From Actinomycetota bacterium (GTDB lineage: Bacteria > Actinomycetota > Actinomycetes > Nanopelagicales > Nanopelagicaceae), in contig WLPU01000003.1 in the NCBI GenBank assembly GCA_009698615.1, forward strand, positions 1 through 64,000: 64,000 nt of DNA, written 5' to 3'. The translations under genes and the position numbers were made by a program. The stretch's first letter is position 1. Each line of letters starts with the position of its first letter. Shown here one piece after another: positions 34,145-43,942 of the stretch. Under the pieces are notes generated by a model. It worked only from the letters and a program-made list of their open reading frames with translations. It did not search any database and had not been told where the DNA came from.

Positions 34145-37100
34145 GTGGCTAGTTCAGCCCAACAAAGCGACGGCCTACATATCACCGCAATTGTGGTGGT
34201 GCACGATGGTGAAATTTGGCTTCCTCAAGTTGTTGCTTCTCTTACATCGCAAACTCGAGTTGTCGATCACACGATTGCAGTTGATACCGCGTCAGTAGAT
34301 TCATCTTCGAAATTGTTAAAGAATTCTCGCGTTCCTTGCATTTCACTTCCACGTGACACTGGTTTTGGTGCTGCAATCGATTCTGCTATTTCGCATCTTC
34401 CACCCATTGAAGGGACTCACGAATGGCTTTGGTTTATTCATGATGATTGCGCTCCCCAAGCCGGCGCGCTCAAAGCCTTAATTGGTGCTCTTGAGAATCG
34501 CCCACAAGTAGCTATTGCTGGCCCAAAAATTCTCGGATGGCATGACCGAACACATTTGCTTGAACGAGGAATCAGCATCGCGGGTAATGGTGCTCGATGG
34601 ACTGGGTTAGAACCTCACGAGTACGACCAAGGCCAACACGATGGAGTTCATGAAGTATTGGCAGTAAGCACTGCCGGAATGTTAGTAAGGCGAGATGTTT
34701 TCGAAGAACTCGGTGGATTTGATAAGCATCTTGCGCTTTTTCGAGATGATGTTGATTTTGGTTGGCGAGCACGAGTAGCTGGCCATTCGATCATCGCGGT
34801 TACAGATTCTGTTATTTTTCACGCCGAGGCCGCTGCATCAGAGCGCCGAAGCGTAGATGTTTCGGATGCACTCTTAAAGAGGCCATTACTTCTTGATCGC
34901 CATAACGCCGCTTACGTTTTGCTTGCAAATTCTTCATGGTGGCTGCTGCCATGGGTTGCATTACAACTATTAGCTAGTTCACTTGTTCGCGCAGTGGGAT
35001 ATCTACTTGCCAAACTACCGGGTTATGCAGCGGATGAAGTACTAGCGGTTGCACTTTTAATCGTCAGGCCCAGGGTTATAAGAAGTGCGCGGAAGTTTCG
35101 AAAACCTCATCGATTGATTTCCTCCCGAGTAGTTTCTGCATTTATCCCGCCTCGCTGGTCTCAACTTCGACTAGGAATCAGTCGCCTGACGGAAGATTTG
35201 CGGGAAAGGTTTCTTCCTCCGAGCCCAACATTTCAAAGCGTTTTAGAAGTTGCCAGTGAAGATGAGGACTTATTGGCCCCCGTGACATCGCATCAGTGGC
35301 GGTCAATTTTTAAGCGCGCCGAAATCATTGGCATTTTATTCCTATTAATTTTTACAACTCTCTGGTCTCGTCATCGTTATGGATCGCTTTCGGGTGGCGC
35401 ACTTTCAACAACGCCAGAAAGTGCCATGGATTTATGGCGCCGTTATTTGGTTTCATGGCACGCAGTTGCGATGGGTTCGGCAGTGCCAACTCCAACATGG
35501 GTTTCTATTATTGCAATGGCATCGGCGCTCACTTTAGGAAAAGCGAGCTTTTTCATTGCGGCACTTTTCTGGGCTACTCCACTTATTCTGATGTGGTCCA
35601 TGCATAGTTTGGTGCGGCAATTTACAAAGAATTCGTGGCTCATTGTTGGGGCAAGCGCAAGCTACGCACTCACCCCGGTTGCAATTGCCAGTGTTAATTC
35701 AGGTCGTCTCGGAACAATCGTTACGTTGATTGTCGCCCCGCAGATTGTGCGATACTTTCCCCGCCTTCTGGCCATTGAAACTTTGGAGTGGCAATTCATT
35801 TTTGGGTTTAGCCTCCTCCTGGCTTTACTGTCTGCATTTTCGCTTCCGGCATACGCTGGAATCACCGCCTTGTTTACCATTAAAGCTGGAGGCGACTACT
35901 TAGATTTTCGACGCTCGCAAGACAAAGAGCTTTTGATCCGACGGCTATCGCGATTAATTATCTTAATCGTGTCGCCCATCGCACTATGTCTTCCGTGGTC
36001 GCTACAAGAAATTATTCATCCTTCTGGATTTCTCCTTGAACCGGGTTTATCTATTGCAGGCGGGGGTCCAAATTTCGCCATTTCAGCAAATCCTGGCGGG
36101 GGAGGATCAGTTCCGTGGTGGCTTATCAGCCCGATCACCCTTGTATTACTTGTGGCAGTTTTTTCATCCAGCAAAGCGCGTCGATATGCCGAAGCAGGCC
36201 TTGTATTCCTGATGTTGGGGACAGTTGTGAGTTCGTTATCATTTTTTGGGCACGGGGGCACAATCGATGAAAAGTTATGGGCTGGTTCGCTTATCGCTCT
36301 AGCAACAATTGCATCGATGTGTTGTGCGGTAATCATTCTCGATGGCTTACGTGAGCGTTTGGCCGTATCACGCTTTCATTATCGACATGTACTGGCCGGG
36401 CTTGTTGTTGCTTCTACGCTCTTCTACACAGCCACGGCTTCGGTTTGGGCGCTCACCGTTGGATCAAATTCACTTGTGCGAGCTAATCAAGAGTCAATCC
36501 TTCCACCATTTCTTGCGATTTCTCCTGGAGTTAAAACTCTAGTTCTGCGTTCAATTCATGAGTCAGGTTTAACAAACTTGAATTTCTTCATCGCTCGAGA
36601 AAACGATTCAATTCTTGGAGATCCCGATGTATCGCCCGACACCTCCCCAATTCTAATTTCGACGGTGAAGGCAATGGTGGACGGGAGTGGATTAAACGCC
36701 AGCAGCGTCCTATCTGCTCATGGAATTAAATATGTGTTTATGAAAAATCCGGTGGACCCTCAAGTAGTTCGGGCCATTGATGGCGTTGGGGGGTTTATTC
36801 GTAACTCGGCAACGAAGGCAGGAATTGTGTGGCGAGTTGCGGGAGTGAGCGAGCGCCTCGTATTCACAAACGCAAGCGGTGTCTCTCAATCTCTTGTCGC
36901 CTCTGATATTGGAGCGCGCACCTCGGTATCAAGCAAGGGAGTCATTTCTCTTGCAGAAAACTTTGATGCATCCTGGAAAGTGATCCAGGATGGAAAGATG
37001 CTTGTTCGTACACAATCTATGTACGGCCTTCCACAGTTCCAAGCTATCCAGGCGGGCGAATTTTCACTTTTCCACGACGGCACCACTCGTCGCGGCTGGC

Positions 37101-37195
37101 TAGCAATCGAATTTATTGTTGTCCTCTTTTGGGTAGTGATGGCGCTACCTGCGGGACGGCGTAAACGCGAGATATCTGTTGAGGAACTCACATGA
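34145..37195 (+). CDS. Large membrane glycosyltransferase, GT2 domain plus multi-TM region
   Basis: 1016 aa. A cytoplasmic GT2 domain fills about residues 10-240 (AIVVVHDGEIWLPQVVASLT, WFIHDDCAPQAGAL as DxD-like site, FDKHLALFRDDVDFGWRARVAG). Then come a pair of hydrophobic segments near 265-300, a soluble linker, and a block of about ten transmembrane helices from about 395 to 770. An extracytoplasmic domain of about 200 aa and one last helix (about 985-1005) end the protein. Actinobacteria carry such fusions beside whiB2/manB. It probably uses mannose-derived donors for a wall glycan; not established. Start GTG 34145; overlaps the next gene by ATGA. Confidence 0.85.
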   Translation: MASSAQQSDGLHITAIVVVHDGEIWLPQVVASLTSQTRVVDHTIAVDTASVDSSSKLLKNSRVPCISLPRDTGFGAAIDSAISHLPPIEGTHEWLWFIHDDCAPQAGALKALIGALENRPQVAIAGPKILGWHDRTHLLERGISIAGNGARWTGLEPHEYDQGQHDGVHEVLAVSTAGMLVRRDVFEELGGFDKHLALFRDDVDFGWRARVAGHSIIAVTDSVIFHAEAAASERRSVDVSDALLKRPLLLDRHNAAYVLLANSSWWLLPWVALQLLASSLVRAVGYLLAKLPGYAADEVLAVALLIVRPRVIRSARKFRKPHRLISSRVVSAFIPPRWSQLRLGISRLTEDLRERFLPPSPTFQSVLEVASEDEDLLAPVTSHQWRSIFKRAEIIGILFLLIFTTLWSRHRYGSLSGGALSTTPESAMDLWRRYLVSWHAVAMGSAVPTPTWVSIIAMASALTLGKASFFIAALFWATPLILMWSMHSLVRQFTKNSWLIVGASASYALTPVAIASVNSGRLGTIVTLIVAPQIVRYFPRLLAIETLEWQFIFGFSLLLALLSAFSLPAYAGITALFTIKAGGDYLDFRRSQDKELLIRRLSRLIILIVSPIALCLPWSLQEIIHPSGFLLEPGLSIAGGGPNFAISANPGGGGSVPWWLISPITLVLLVAVFSSSKARRYAEAGLVFLMLGTVVSSLSFFGHGGTIDEKLWAGSLIALATIASMCCAVIILDGLRERLAVSRFHYRHVLAGLVVASTLFYTATASVWALTVGSNSLVRANQESILPPFLAISPGVKTLVLRSIHESGLTNLNFFIARENDSILGDPDVSPDTSPILISTVKAMVDGSGLNASSVLSAHGIKYVFMKNPVDPQVVRAIDGVGGFIRNSATKAGIVWRVAGVSERLVFTNASGVSQSLVASDIGARTSVSSKGVISLAENFDASWKVIQDGKMLVRTQSMYGLPQFQAIQAGEFSLFHDGTTRRGWLAIEFIVVLFWVVMALPAGRRKREISVEELT

Positions 37196-38493
37196 AAAAT
37201 CGCCGCGCCTTATTGTTTCTCGCTTCGCTCTGTGCCGTTCTCGTTTTAGGAAACCTTTTCGCCTCTGGCGTTTCAGGCAAGAAGTTTTCAGAGAGTTTTC
37301 CTGCTTCAGCATGCCCTCCTACTGGTGTCGGCATGAGCTCTTTAGTCTCTACTGCTTCTGGCAACACTCCATTTCGTAATGTTTCTGGAAAAATTTCCTC
37401 TTTCAAAAAAATAAAGAGTTCCCGTTACCAAATTGCAAGTGATCCGATACTTATAGATGGCCGACAGGTCACTCCCGTGATTTGGCAAAGCGTGCCCGGA
37501 AGTTGGGCTGGATCGGCTATTTGTTCATCCCCGCAAGGTGAGCAATGGTTTGTTGGCGGCGCGGGTGATATCACCAGTAAGGGCCGATTACTTCTGGTCA
37601 ATAGCGGAATGAGTGAAGCCATTGTAGATGTCGCCGTTTGGAGTGAGAGTGGCGTGCAAACCGGAAAAGTAATCTCATTCCCCGCAAATTCATTTACTCA
37701 AATAAAGCTCGACGCTTTGGCTCCTGGGCAAAGTAAATTAACTCTGCGCGTGATTCCACGTGCTGGCCGCGTGAGTGCTTATATGGTCGATGAACGCGGA
37801 AGGGGACTTCGCTCCCTTGGGGGAGATTTGGTGAGTCCAGTCTCAGCTACATCCAAAGATTTTGTGATTGCCGGAATTCCGCATCAAATCATTAAGGCAA
37901 CTCCAACTTCACATATTCTTCGAATTTTGGCGCCAGGTGGAGTCAGCGCAAATGTTCACGTAGATCTCATTTCTAAAGATGGAACTTTTGCTCCTGTTGG
38001 CTTAGATCAACGTTCCATCGCACCTGGAGTTGTAACCGAGATTGTGCTTGCTCCAGAAATCGCAGCAACAGCTTTTTCTTTAAGGGTTCAATCTGATCAA
38101 CCTGTTGTTGCGGCAGTATTCTCACCGTTGTCATTGTCTGGACCTCGGGACTTTATGTGGAATACAGCCACTCCGCCATTGGTGCCTTTCACGATTGCGG
38201 TCACTGGGTTGCAACCGACATTAGTTTTTAGCGGTGATGAAATTTCATTAAAGATCGATGCCCGATTGAGCAGCGGCAAGGTTCAATCTTCCAGAATCGC
38301 TGGGCAAGACATTGTCATCTGGAAATCTCCAACCAATGCGCTTTCTCTGATGATTTCCTCTGTCAGTAATGGGGTTTACGGGGCAGTTATTGTGACTTCG
38401 ACGAGCGGAGTAGGCGGATTCCCGCTAACTCCTGGCAGTGTCCTAACACGCGCTGCAATACCTAATTCAAATATTTCGGTGATAAATCGGTAG
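37192..38493 (+). CDS. DUF5719 family secreted/anchored protein
   Basis: 433 aa with an N-terminal signal or anchor (LLFLASLCAVLVLGNLFASG). The rest is beta-rich and probably extracytoplasmic, with several repeated patterns of the type LLVNSGMSEAIVDVAVWSES and LRILAPGGVSANVHVDLIS that resemble tandem immunoglobulin-like units. It is translationally coupled to the large glycosyltransferase gene and is probably its partner. Family name from memory of the conserved whiB-GT2-DUF5719-DUF3499-manB order. Function unknown. Confidence 0.75.
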   Translation: MKNRRALLFLASLCAVLVLGNLFASGVSGKKFSESFPASACPPTGVGMSSLVSTASGNTPFRNVSGKISSFKKIKSSRYQIASDPILIDGRQVTPVIWQSVPGSWAGSAICSSPQGEQWFVGGAGDITSKGRLLLVNSGMSEAIVDVAVWSESGVQTGKVISFPANSFTQIKLDALAPGQSKLTLRVIPRAGRVSAYMVDERGRGLRSLGGDLVSPVSATSKDFVIAGIPHQIIKATPTSHILRILAPGGVSANVHVDLISKDGTFAPVGLDQRSIAPGVVTEIVLAPEIAATAFSLRVQSDQPVVAAVFSPLSLSGPRDFMWNTATPPLVPFTIAVTGLQPTLVFSGDEISLKIDARLSSGKVQSSRIAGQDIVIWKSPTNALSLMISSVSNGVYGAVIVTSTSGVGGFPLTPGSVLTRAAIPNSNISVINR

Positions 38494-38545
38494 TTGGTGC
38501 TTGTCTTCCATCAAAATACGGACGCCCCCCACTAGCCTTATTGGC

Positions 38546-38917
38546 ATGTCATCAACCTCTCGTCTCGGCAGAGTCTGCTCTCGCGGTGGGTGCCGACAAA
38601 AGGCTGTCATGACACTCACCTATGTTTATGCCGAGTCGGTTGCTGTAGTTGGTCCCCTGGCGACATTTGCCGAACCTCATGCTTATGATTTGTGTTCATC
38701 ACACGGAGATCGACTGACAGTTCCAAATGGCTGGAACGTAATCCGCCAAGAAATTGATGAAGCCAGTAACGGACCAAGCGATGATGACCTTATGGCCATT
38801 GCTGATGCGGTTAGAGAAGTTGCCAACGCAGCGTCCGGATCAGCGGACGGGAAGATTCAAGGTTCGCAGGGGAATGATCTTGGTCGACGAGGTCACCTGC
38901 GCGCTGTACCTTCTTAA
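38546..38917 (+). CDS. DUF3499 family protein
   Basis: 123 aa. GRVCSRGGCRQKAVMTLTYV, then GPLATFAEPHAYDLCSSHGD: the Cys and His residues form a likely small zinc site, and this block is the DUF3499 hallmark. The C-terminal part is acidic and low-complexity. TAGCCT (38533-38538) is 7 nt before ATG 38546, which supports this start over an in-frame one at 38501. M. tuberculosis Rv3258c occupies the same place before manB. Function unknown. Confidence 0.88.
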   Translation: MSSTSRLGRVCSRGGCRQKAVMTLTYVYAESVAVVGPLATFAEPHAYDLCSSHGDRLTVPNGWNVIRQEIDEASNGPSDDDLMAIADAVREVANAASGSADGKIQGSQGNDLGRRGHLRAVPS

Positions 38918-38919
38918 CT

Positions 38920-40284
38920 ATGGCAGAGCAGTCACTTTCAAAAGTTTTCAAAGCTTATGACATCAGGGGTTTAGTCGATACCCAAATCACTCCCGATTTT
39001 GCATTCAGAACTGGTTTGGCTTTCGCACGATTTTTAGAACAAGAGCGTGAACCCGGAACGATGGTAGTTGGCGAAGACATGCGACCTTCCTCTGACTTAC
39101 TCGCTGAAGCCTTTGCGGCGGGAGCAACTTCAAACGGAATGGATGTCATCCGGATTGGTTTAGCGTCAACAGACATGTTGTATTTCGCATCCGGAAAACT
39201 CAATCTTCCGGGTGCGATGTTTACTGCTAGCCATAATCCAGCGGAATATAACGGTATCAAACTCTGTAAAAGTGGCGCTCGCCCAATAGGAAAGGAGTCA
39301 GGCCTGCAATCAATCGAGCGTTTTGTTATGGATGGAAATCCGATCCCCATGCGTTCAATTGGAGTTGAAACACAACGGGAGATGATTCATGATTATGTTG
39401 CGCATTTACTTTCCCTCGTCGATGTCTCGTCTATTCGCCCCTTGAAAATTGTGATTGATGCAGGAAATGGTATGGCTGGCTACACGGCCCCATATATTTT
39501 TGAATCACTCAACGTAGAAGTAATCGAATTATATTTTGAATTAGATGGCACATTTCCGCATCATGAAGCCAATCCAATTGACCCAGCGAATCTTAAGGCC
39601 CTTCAAAAAGCAGTCCTTAAGCACAAGGCAGATATTGGACTCGCCTTCGATGGGGATGCAGATCGTTGCTTTTTGGTTGATGAGAAAGGGGAGATCGTCA
39701 ATCCATCAGCCTTGACTGGATTGATCGCCGCCCAGGAGCTCACAAAAAACCCTGGATCAAGTGTTATTTATAATCTCATTTCATCGCGCGCGGTGCCAGA
39801 AGTGATTGCAGAAAACGGGGGCAAAGCAATTCGTAGTCGAGTGGGACATTCGTACATCAAGAAATTAATGGCCGAATCCGGTGCGATTTTTGGCGGAGAG
39901 CATTCTGGACATTTCTATTTTAAAGATTTTTGGTGCGCAGATTCGGGTGCACTCGCGGCACTTCATGCGATTGCTGCCTTAGGGTCTCAGAAGAATTCGC
40001 TTTCTAAAATTTTGAAACCTTTTCAACGCTATTTCATCAGCGGCGAAATTAATTCGTCGGTTTCTGATTCATCTAAAATGTTAGATCTTCTTGAGAATAA
40101 ATATGCTTCCATGGACGGCATCAGCGTTGATCACTTGGATGGCTTGACCATCAGTTCTCAAAATTGGTGGTTTAACGTGAGGGCATCAAACACTGAGCCA
40201 CTCTTGCGCCTCAATGTTGAAGCCAGCACTGAAAACAAGTTAGAACGCATGACGGCAGAGGTGTTAGAGATCATTCGTGGCTGA
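38920..40284 (+). CDS. manB: Phosphomannomutase/phosphoglucomutase
   Basis: 454 aa alpha-D-phosphohexomutase. The phosphoserine loop is TASHNPAEYNGIKLC, the Mg site AFDGDADRC, the sugar-binding loop GGEHSGHFYFKDF, and the phosphate-binding end VRASNTEPLLRL. It interconverts mannose-6-P and mannose-1-P for the guanylyltransferase at 32728. TACCTT (38907-38912) lies 7 nt before the ATG, inside the DUF3499 coding end, so it may have its own leaderless transcript. Confidence 0.93.
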   Translation: MAEQSLSKVFKAYDIRGLVDTQITPDFAFRTGLAFARFLEQEREPGTMVVGEDMRPSSDLLAEAFAAGATSNGMDVIRIGLASTDMLYFASGKLNLPGAMFTASHNPAEYNGIKLCKSGARPIGKESGLQSIERFVMDGNPIPMRSIGVETQREMIHDYVAHLLSLVDVSSIRPLKIVIDAGNGMAGYTAPYIFESLNVEVIELYFELDGTFPHHEANPIDPANLKALQKAVLKHKADIGLAFDGDADRCFLVDEKGEIVNPSALTGLIAAQELTKNPGSSVIYNLISSRAVPEVIAENGGKAIRSRVGHSYIKKLMAESGAIFGGEHSGHFYFKDFWCADSGALAALHAIAALGSQKNSLSKILKPFQRYFISGEINSSVSDSSKMLDLLENKYASMDGISVDHLDGLTISSQNWWFNVRASNTEPLLRLNVEASTENKLERMTAEVLEIIRG

Positions 40285-40355
40285 AAGGTGCCCAAAGGCC
40301 TTCTAGGGGCTAATCTATGCTCCTTACCTTTTACATACATACAAGGAGATTTCCA

Positions 40356-41642
40356 GTGAACGTACCTGTGACCACAACCATCCCACGCCACGATATTGCG
40401 AACGCTGAGCTAGCAGCAGAAGGTCGTAAGCGCATCGAATGGGCTGAGCGCAACATGCCAGTTCTTGCTCAAATTCGTGATCGCTTTGCAAAGAGTCAAC
40501 CATTTGCTGGTGTTCGTATTTCAGCATGTATGCACGTCACAACCGAGACAGCAAACCTCATGCGTACCTTGAAAATTGGCGGCGCAGAAATCGCATTATG
40601 CGCATCAAATCCACTTTCTACTCAAGATGATGTTGCAGCCGCGCTTGTTCACGAATTCGGTATCAGCGTTTTTGCCCGTAATGCTGTCGACCGTGATGGT
40701 TACTATTCCCACATCAATGCTGCCCTTGATATCGAACCGCACCAAGTTTTTGATGATGGTTGCGATCTAGTAAACACACTTCATACAACGCGCACCGAAC
40801 TCCTTGGCGGCATCACTGGAGGCTGCGAAGAGACAACAACAGGCGTAATTCGCCTGAGCCAGATGGCCAAAGATGGCGCACTGAAGTTTCCAATGGTGGC
40901 CGTTAATGACACCGATACAAAGCACATGTTCGATAACCGTTATGGCACTGGGCAATCAACGCTAGATGCCGTCTTCCGGTCTACAAACTTTCTCCTTGCT
41001 GGGCGAATCTTGGTTGTCGCCGGGTTTGGTTACTGCGGCAAGGGTGTTGCAGAACGCGCCAAAGGAATGGGCGCTGATGTGATTGTTACTGAAATTGATC
41101 CAACTAAGGCCCTTGATGCAATGATGCAGGGATATCGAGTGATGCCGATGGTCGAGGCTGCTGCGCTCGGCGATGTTTTCATCACCGTCACAGGTAACCG
41201 AGATGTCTTGCGTGATGAGCACTTTGCTGTCATGAAAGATGGCGCGATTATGGCTAACTCCGGTCACTTTGATATTGAAATTGATGTTGCATGGCTAGAA
41301 CAAAAAGCGAAAAAGAAGAATCTCAAGATTCGTCATCAAACAGATGAATATGTGATGGCAGATGGTCGTCGTTTGCTCCTCCTTGCTGAAGGTCGTCTAG
41401 TTAACCTTGGCGCTGCTGAAGGTCATCCTGCCTCAGTAATGGATATGTCATTTTCCGATCAGGCTTTGACTGCAGAATGGCTCGTTGCCGAATCAAAGAA
41501 CTTGAAACCTGGTCTTCACAATGTTCCAGAACACATTGACAAAGAAGTTGCAAAGCTGAAACTCAAGAGCATGGGCGGCAGAATCGACACTCTTACGCCA
41601 GCGCAAGATATGTACCTCAACTCTTGGGAGCACGGTAGCTAA
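40356..41642 (+). CDS. ahcY: S-adenosylhomocysteine hydrolase, short (archaeal/Thermotoga-like) form
   Basis: 428 aa from GTG 40356, which has AAGGAG 8 nt upstream. An ATG at 40317 in frame is less likely because it precedes that site. Landmarks: CMHVTTETANLM, GGCEETTTGVIRL, NRYGTGQSTLDAV, VVAGFGYCGKGVAERAKGMGA (NAD binding), GHFDIEI. The C-terminus EGHPASVMDMSFSDQALTAE to LNSWEHGS lacks the roughly 40-aa insert and the KxDHYRY-type tail of mycobacterial SahH. It hydrolyses SAH to adenosine and homocysteine. Followed at once by mtrA (TAATG). Confidence 0.95.
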   Translation: MNVPVTTTIPRHDIANAELAAEGRKRIEWAERNMPVLAQIRDRFAKSQPFAGVRISACMHVTTETANLMRTLKIGGAEIALCASNPLSTQDDVAAALVHEFGISVFARNAVDRDGYYSHINAALDIEPHQVFDDGCDLVNTLHTTRTELLGGITGGCEETTTGVIRLSQMAKDGALKFPMVAVNDTDTKHMFDNRYGTGQSTLDAVFRSTNFLLAGRILVVAGFGYCGKGVAERAKGMGADVIVTEIDPTKALDAMMQGYRVMPMVEAAALGDVFITVTGNRDVLRDEHFAVMKDGAIMANSGHFDIEIDVAWLEQKAKKKNLKIRHQTDEYVMADGRRLLLLAEGRLVNLGAAEGHPASVMDMSFSDQALTAEWLVAESKNLKPGLHNVPEHIDKEVAKLKLKSMGGRIDTLTPAQDMYLNSWEHGS

Positions 41643-42328
41643 TGACTTTGGTTATGGTCGTCGATGACGACCAGGACCTTGCCGAAATGCTCGGCATTGT
41701 TTTAACTGGAGCAGGTATAGACGTCGACTTGGTAAGTCGGGGGGATGAAGTCCTAGAAGTATTTAGGAATAATCCTCCCGATTTAGTTTTATTGGATGTG
41801 ATGTTGCCTGGATTAGATGGCATCGAAGTGTGCAAACTTCTTCGCGCCGAATCCATGGTCCCTATTGTGATGTTAAGTGCCAAAGGCGATACCCACGATG
41901 TCGTGCTTGGTTTAGAAGCTGGTGCCGATGACTACATGGTGAAACCTTTCAAACACCCATCTGAGCTTGTAGCTCGTATTCGGACTCGCCTACGACGTGC
42001 GAATGTTGGCGTTTCGGGAAAACTTACTCTTATCGATCTGGCTATTGATTTGGTGGCACATCAAGTAACGCGCGGTACAAAAATGATTCCACTCACTCGC
42101 TTAGAGTTTGATCTCCTTGTGGCCTTAGCAAAGGATCCGGGTCGAGTCTTTACTCGTGATGAATTATTGAGTGAAGTCTGGGGCTACCATCATTCAACAG
42201 ATACACGGTTAGTCAATGTTCACGTGCAACGCCTACGAGCCAAAGTTGAACATGATCCCGAAACTCCTGAAATCGTTCTTACGGTGCGAGGCGTAGGTTA
42301 CAAAGCCGGAGCACTGGGCGGCGCCTGA
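41642..42328 (+). CDS. mtrA: Two-component response regulator MtrA
   Basis: 228-aa OmpR-type regulator: receiver with acidic pocket DDDQD, phospho-acceptor in LLDVMLPGLDG, LSAKG and the conserved Lys in MVKPFKHPSEL. The winged helix ends with RVFTRDELLSEVWGY, DTRLVNVHVQRLRAKVE and VRGVGYKAG. MtrA controls cell division, replication and wall hydrolases in actinobacteria. Partner kinase is 1 nt downstream. Its start overlaps the ahcY stop by one base. Confidence 0.96.
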   Translation: MTLVMVVDDDQDLAEMLGIVLTGAGIDVDLVSRGDEVLEVFRNNPPDLVLLDVMLPGLDGIEVCKLLRAESMVPIVMLSAKGDTHDVVLGLEAGADDYMVKPFKHPSELVARIRTRLRRANVGVSGKLTLIDLAIDLVAHQVTRGTKMIPLTRLEFDLLVALAKDPGRVFTRDELLSEVWGYHHSTDTRLVNVHVQRLRAKVEHDPETPEIVLTVRGVGYKAGALGGA

Positions 42329-42329
42329 G

Positions 42330-43901
42330 ATGACCCCCTGGATTCGGATTAACCGATTTCAATATTCACTCGCTTTTCGAGTAATTTTTTCAACAGTTCT
42401 TTTGAGTTTGGGCGTTGTCTGGCTGACAGGTTCGACGTTGAATTCTCAACTTTCTGATGGAATCAAAAAGGTAAAAGTTGAATCCTCAATTGATGAAACT
42501 AGGTCTGCAGTATTTAACGCTCAGTATCGATTATTTCTTGCTGAGGGATCGTCAAATAAAGTCATCCGCCAGATCATTCAAGATGTTGTCATAAATTCAT
42601 CAAATCAAATTGGTAGCGCTGTGGCCGGCAGGGAAGTCGCATTGCTTCTTACGAAGCCACTTTCTAAGAACGCAAAGAATTATCAAACGACCTCCAAGTT
42701 GATATCCATTACTTCTGTTCCAGAAAGACTAAGGATCAGCGTTCGAAAAAGCGATGTCCCCCAGTGGACCAATTCGCTCATCCATTACACGAACGGAAAT
42801 CAAGAACCCGGTTTGATTGTTGGCAAGAAGATTTTAATTCCTAAAATTGGTGAGTATGAGATGTACCTTCTATTTAGTCTTCAAAACCAGACAGCCACCC
42901 TTGACTTGATTCATAATTCCTTACTTCTCACCGGTTTAGTTTTGCTTTCACTTATTGGGCTTATTACATGGATGGTAGTAAGACAAGTTGTAAGACCGGT
43001 GCGCGAAGCAGCACGCATTGCCGAAATGTTTACTACCGGCAATTTTGATCAGCGCATGCAGGTAGAAAGTAACGATGAGCTTGCTCGCCTTGGTATTTCA
43101 TTCAATGAAATGGCAGAGTCCCTTCAACGGCAGATTTTGCGTCTTGAAAATCTCTCTCGAGTTCAGCAACGTTTTGTTTCTGATGTTTCCCACGAGCTAC
43201 GAACCCCACTCACAACGCTACGTATGGCATCTGAAGTTATTCATAGTGCGAGAGAGGAATTTGATCCAACAGTTGCCAGGAGCGCAGAGTTACTTGTCGC
43301 TCAGCTAGATCGGTTTGAACGTCTCCTTGAGGATCTCTTAGAAGTCAGTCGATTTGATGCAGAAGTTGCAGTTCTTGAAAGCGTCACTTTCGATATTTCA
43401 GCAATGATAGATAGGTGCGTTGCAGATTTGAACTTAGTGGCCAAGGAACGCTCAGTTGAGATTGGAATTACGAATACGGATCAATCCGTATTCGTTGAGG
43501 CAGATCCACGAAGGGTAGAAAGAATTCTTCGCAATCTCATTTATAATGCAATTGAGTATGCGGACTCCAAGCCCGTGAGAATTACTTTGAATCAAAATCA
43601 AAATGCGGTTGCAGTGGGCGTGCGCGATCACGGCCTCGGCATGGAAGAGGCCTCTACATACCGAGTTTTTGATCGTTTCTGGAGAGCCGATCCTTCTCGT
43701 GCTAGAACACGTGGTGGCACCGGTCTTGGTTTATCGATTGCCTTGGAAGATGCTCGATTGCATAATGGAGAGTTGGAAGCGTGGGGTCGTCCGGGTCGTG
43801 GAGCGCACTTTGTTCTGACTCTTCCTAAGCGAGTGGGTCAACCAATTGAATCACGCTTAATTAGCCTCAAGCCAGAGGATGATTTTTCCACACGTCCATA
43901 G
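42330..43901 (+). CDS. mtrB: Sensor histidine kinase MtrB
   Basis: 523 aa. Transmembrane segments at about residues 13-35 and 190-212 flank an extracytoplasmic sensor of about 155 aa. HAMP follows (VVRPVREAARIAEMFTTGNF), then HisKA with FVSDVSHELRTPLTTLRM and an HATPase domain (NLIYNAIEYA, VRDHGLGME, RGGTGLGLSIA). Partner of MtrA. The lipoprotein gene lpqB, which normally follows and tunes MtrB, is absent; comF is next. Confidence 0.95.
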   Translation: MTPWIRINRFQYSLAFRVIFSTVLLSLGVVWLTGSTLNSQLSDGIKKVKVESSIDETRSAVFNAQYRLFLAEGSSNKVIRQIIQDVVINSSNQIGSAVAGREVALLLTKPLSKNAKNYQTTSKLISITSVPERLRISVRKSDVPQWTNSLIHYTNGNQEPGLIVGKKILIPKIGEYEMYLLFSLQNQTATLDLIHNSLLLTGLVLLSLIGLITWMVVRQVVRPVREAARIAEMFTTGNFDQRMQVESNDELARLGISFNEMAESLQRQILRLENLSRVQQRFVSDVSHELRTPLTTLRMASEVIHSAREEFDPTVARSAELLVAQLDRFERLLEDLLEVSRFDAEVAVLESVTFDISAMIDRCVADLNLVAKERSVEIGITNTDQSVFVEADPRRVERILRNLIYNAIEYADSKPVRITLNQNQNAVAVGVRDHGLGMEEASTYRVFDRFWRADPSRARTRGGTGLGLSIALEDARLHNGELEAWGRPGRGAHFVLTLPKRVGQPIESRLISLKPEDDFSTRP

Positions 43902-43942
43902 GTTTTCAATTCTCGCAAAGTAATTGACTGAAGTATTTGCAG

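Noticed and set aside
40285-40355. SAM or SAH riboswitch before ahcY
   Set aside because: The 71-bp gap shows none of the conserved SAH riboswitch cores that I can recognise, only a Shine-Dalgarno.
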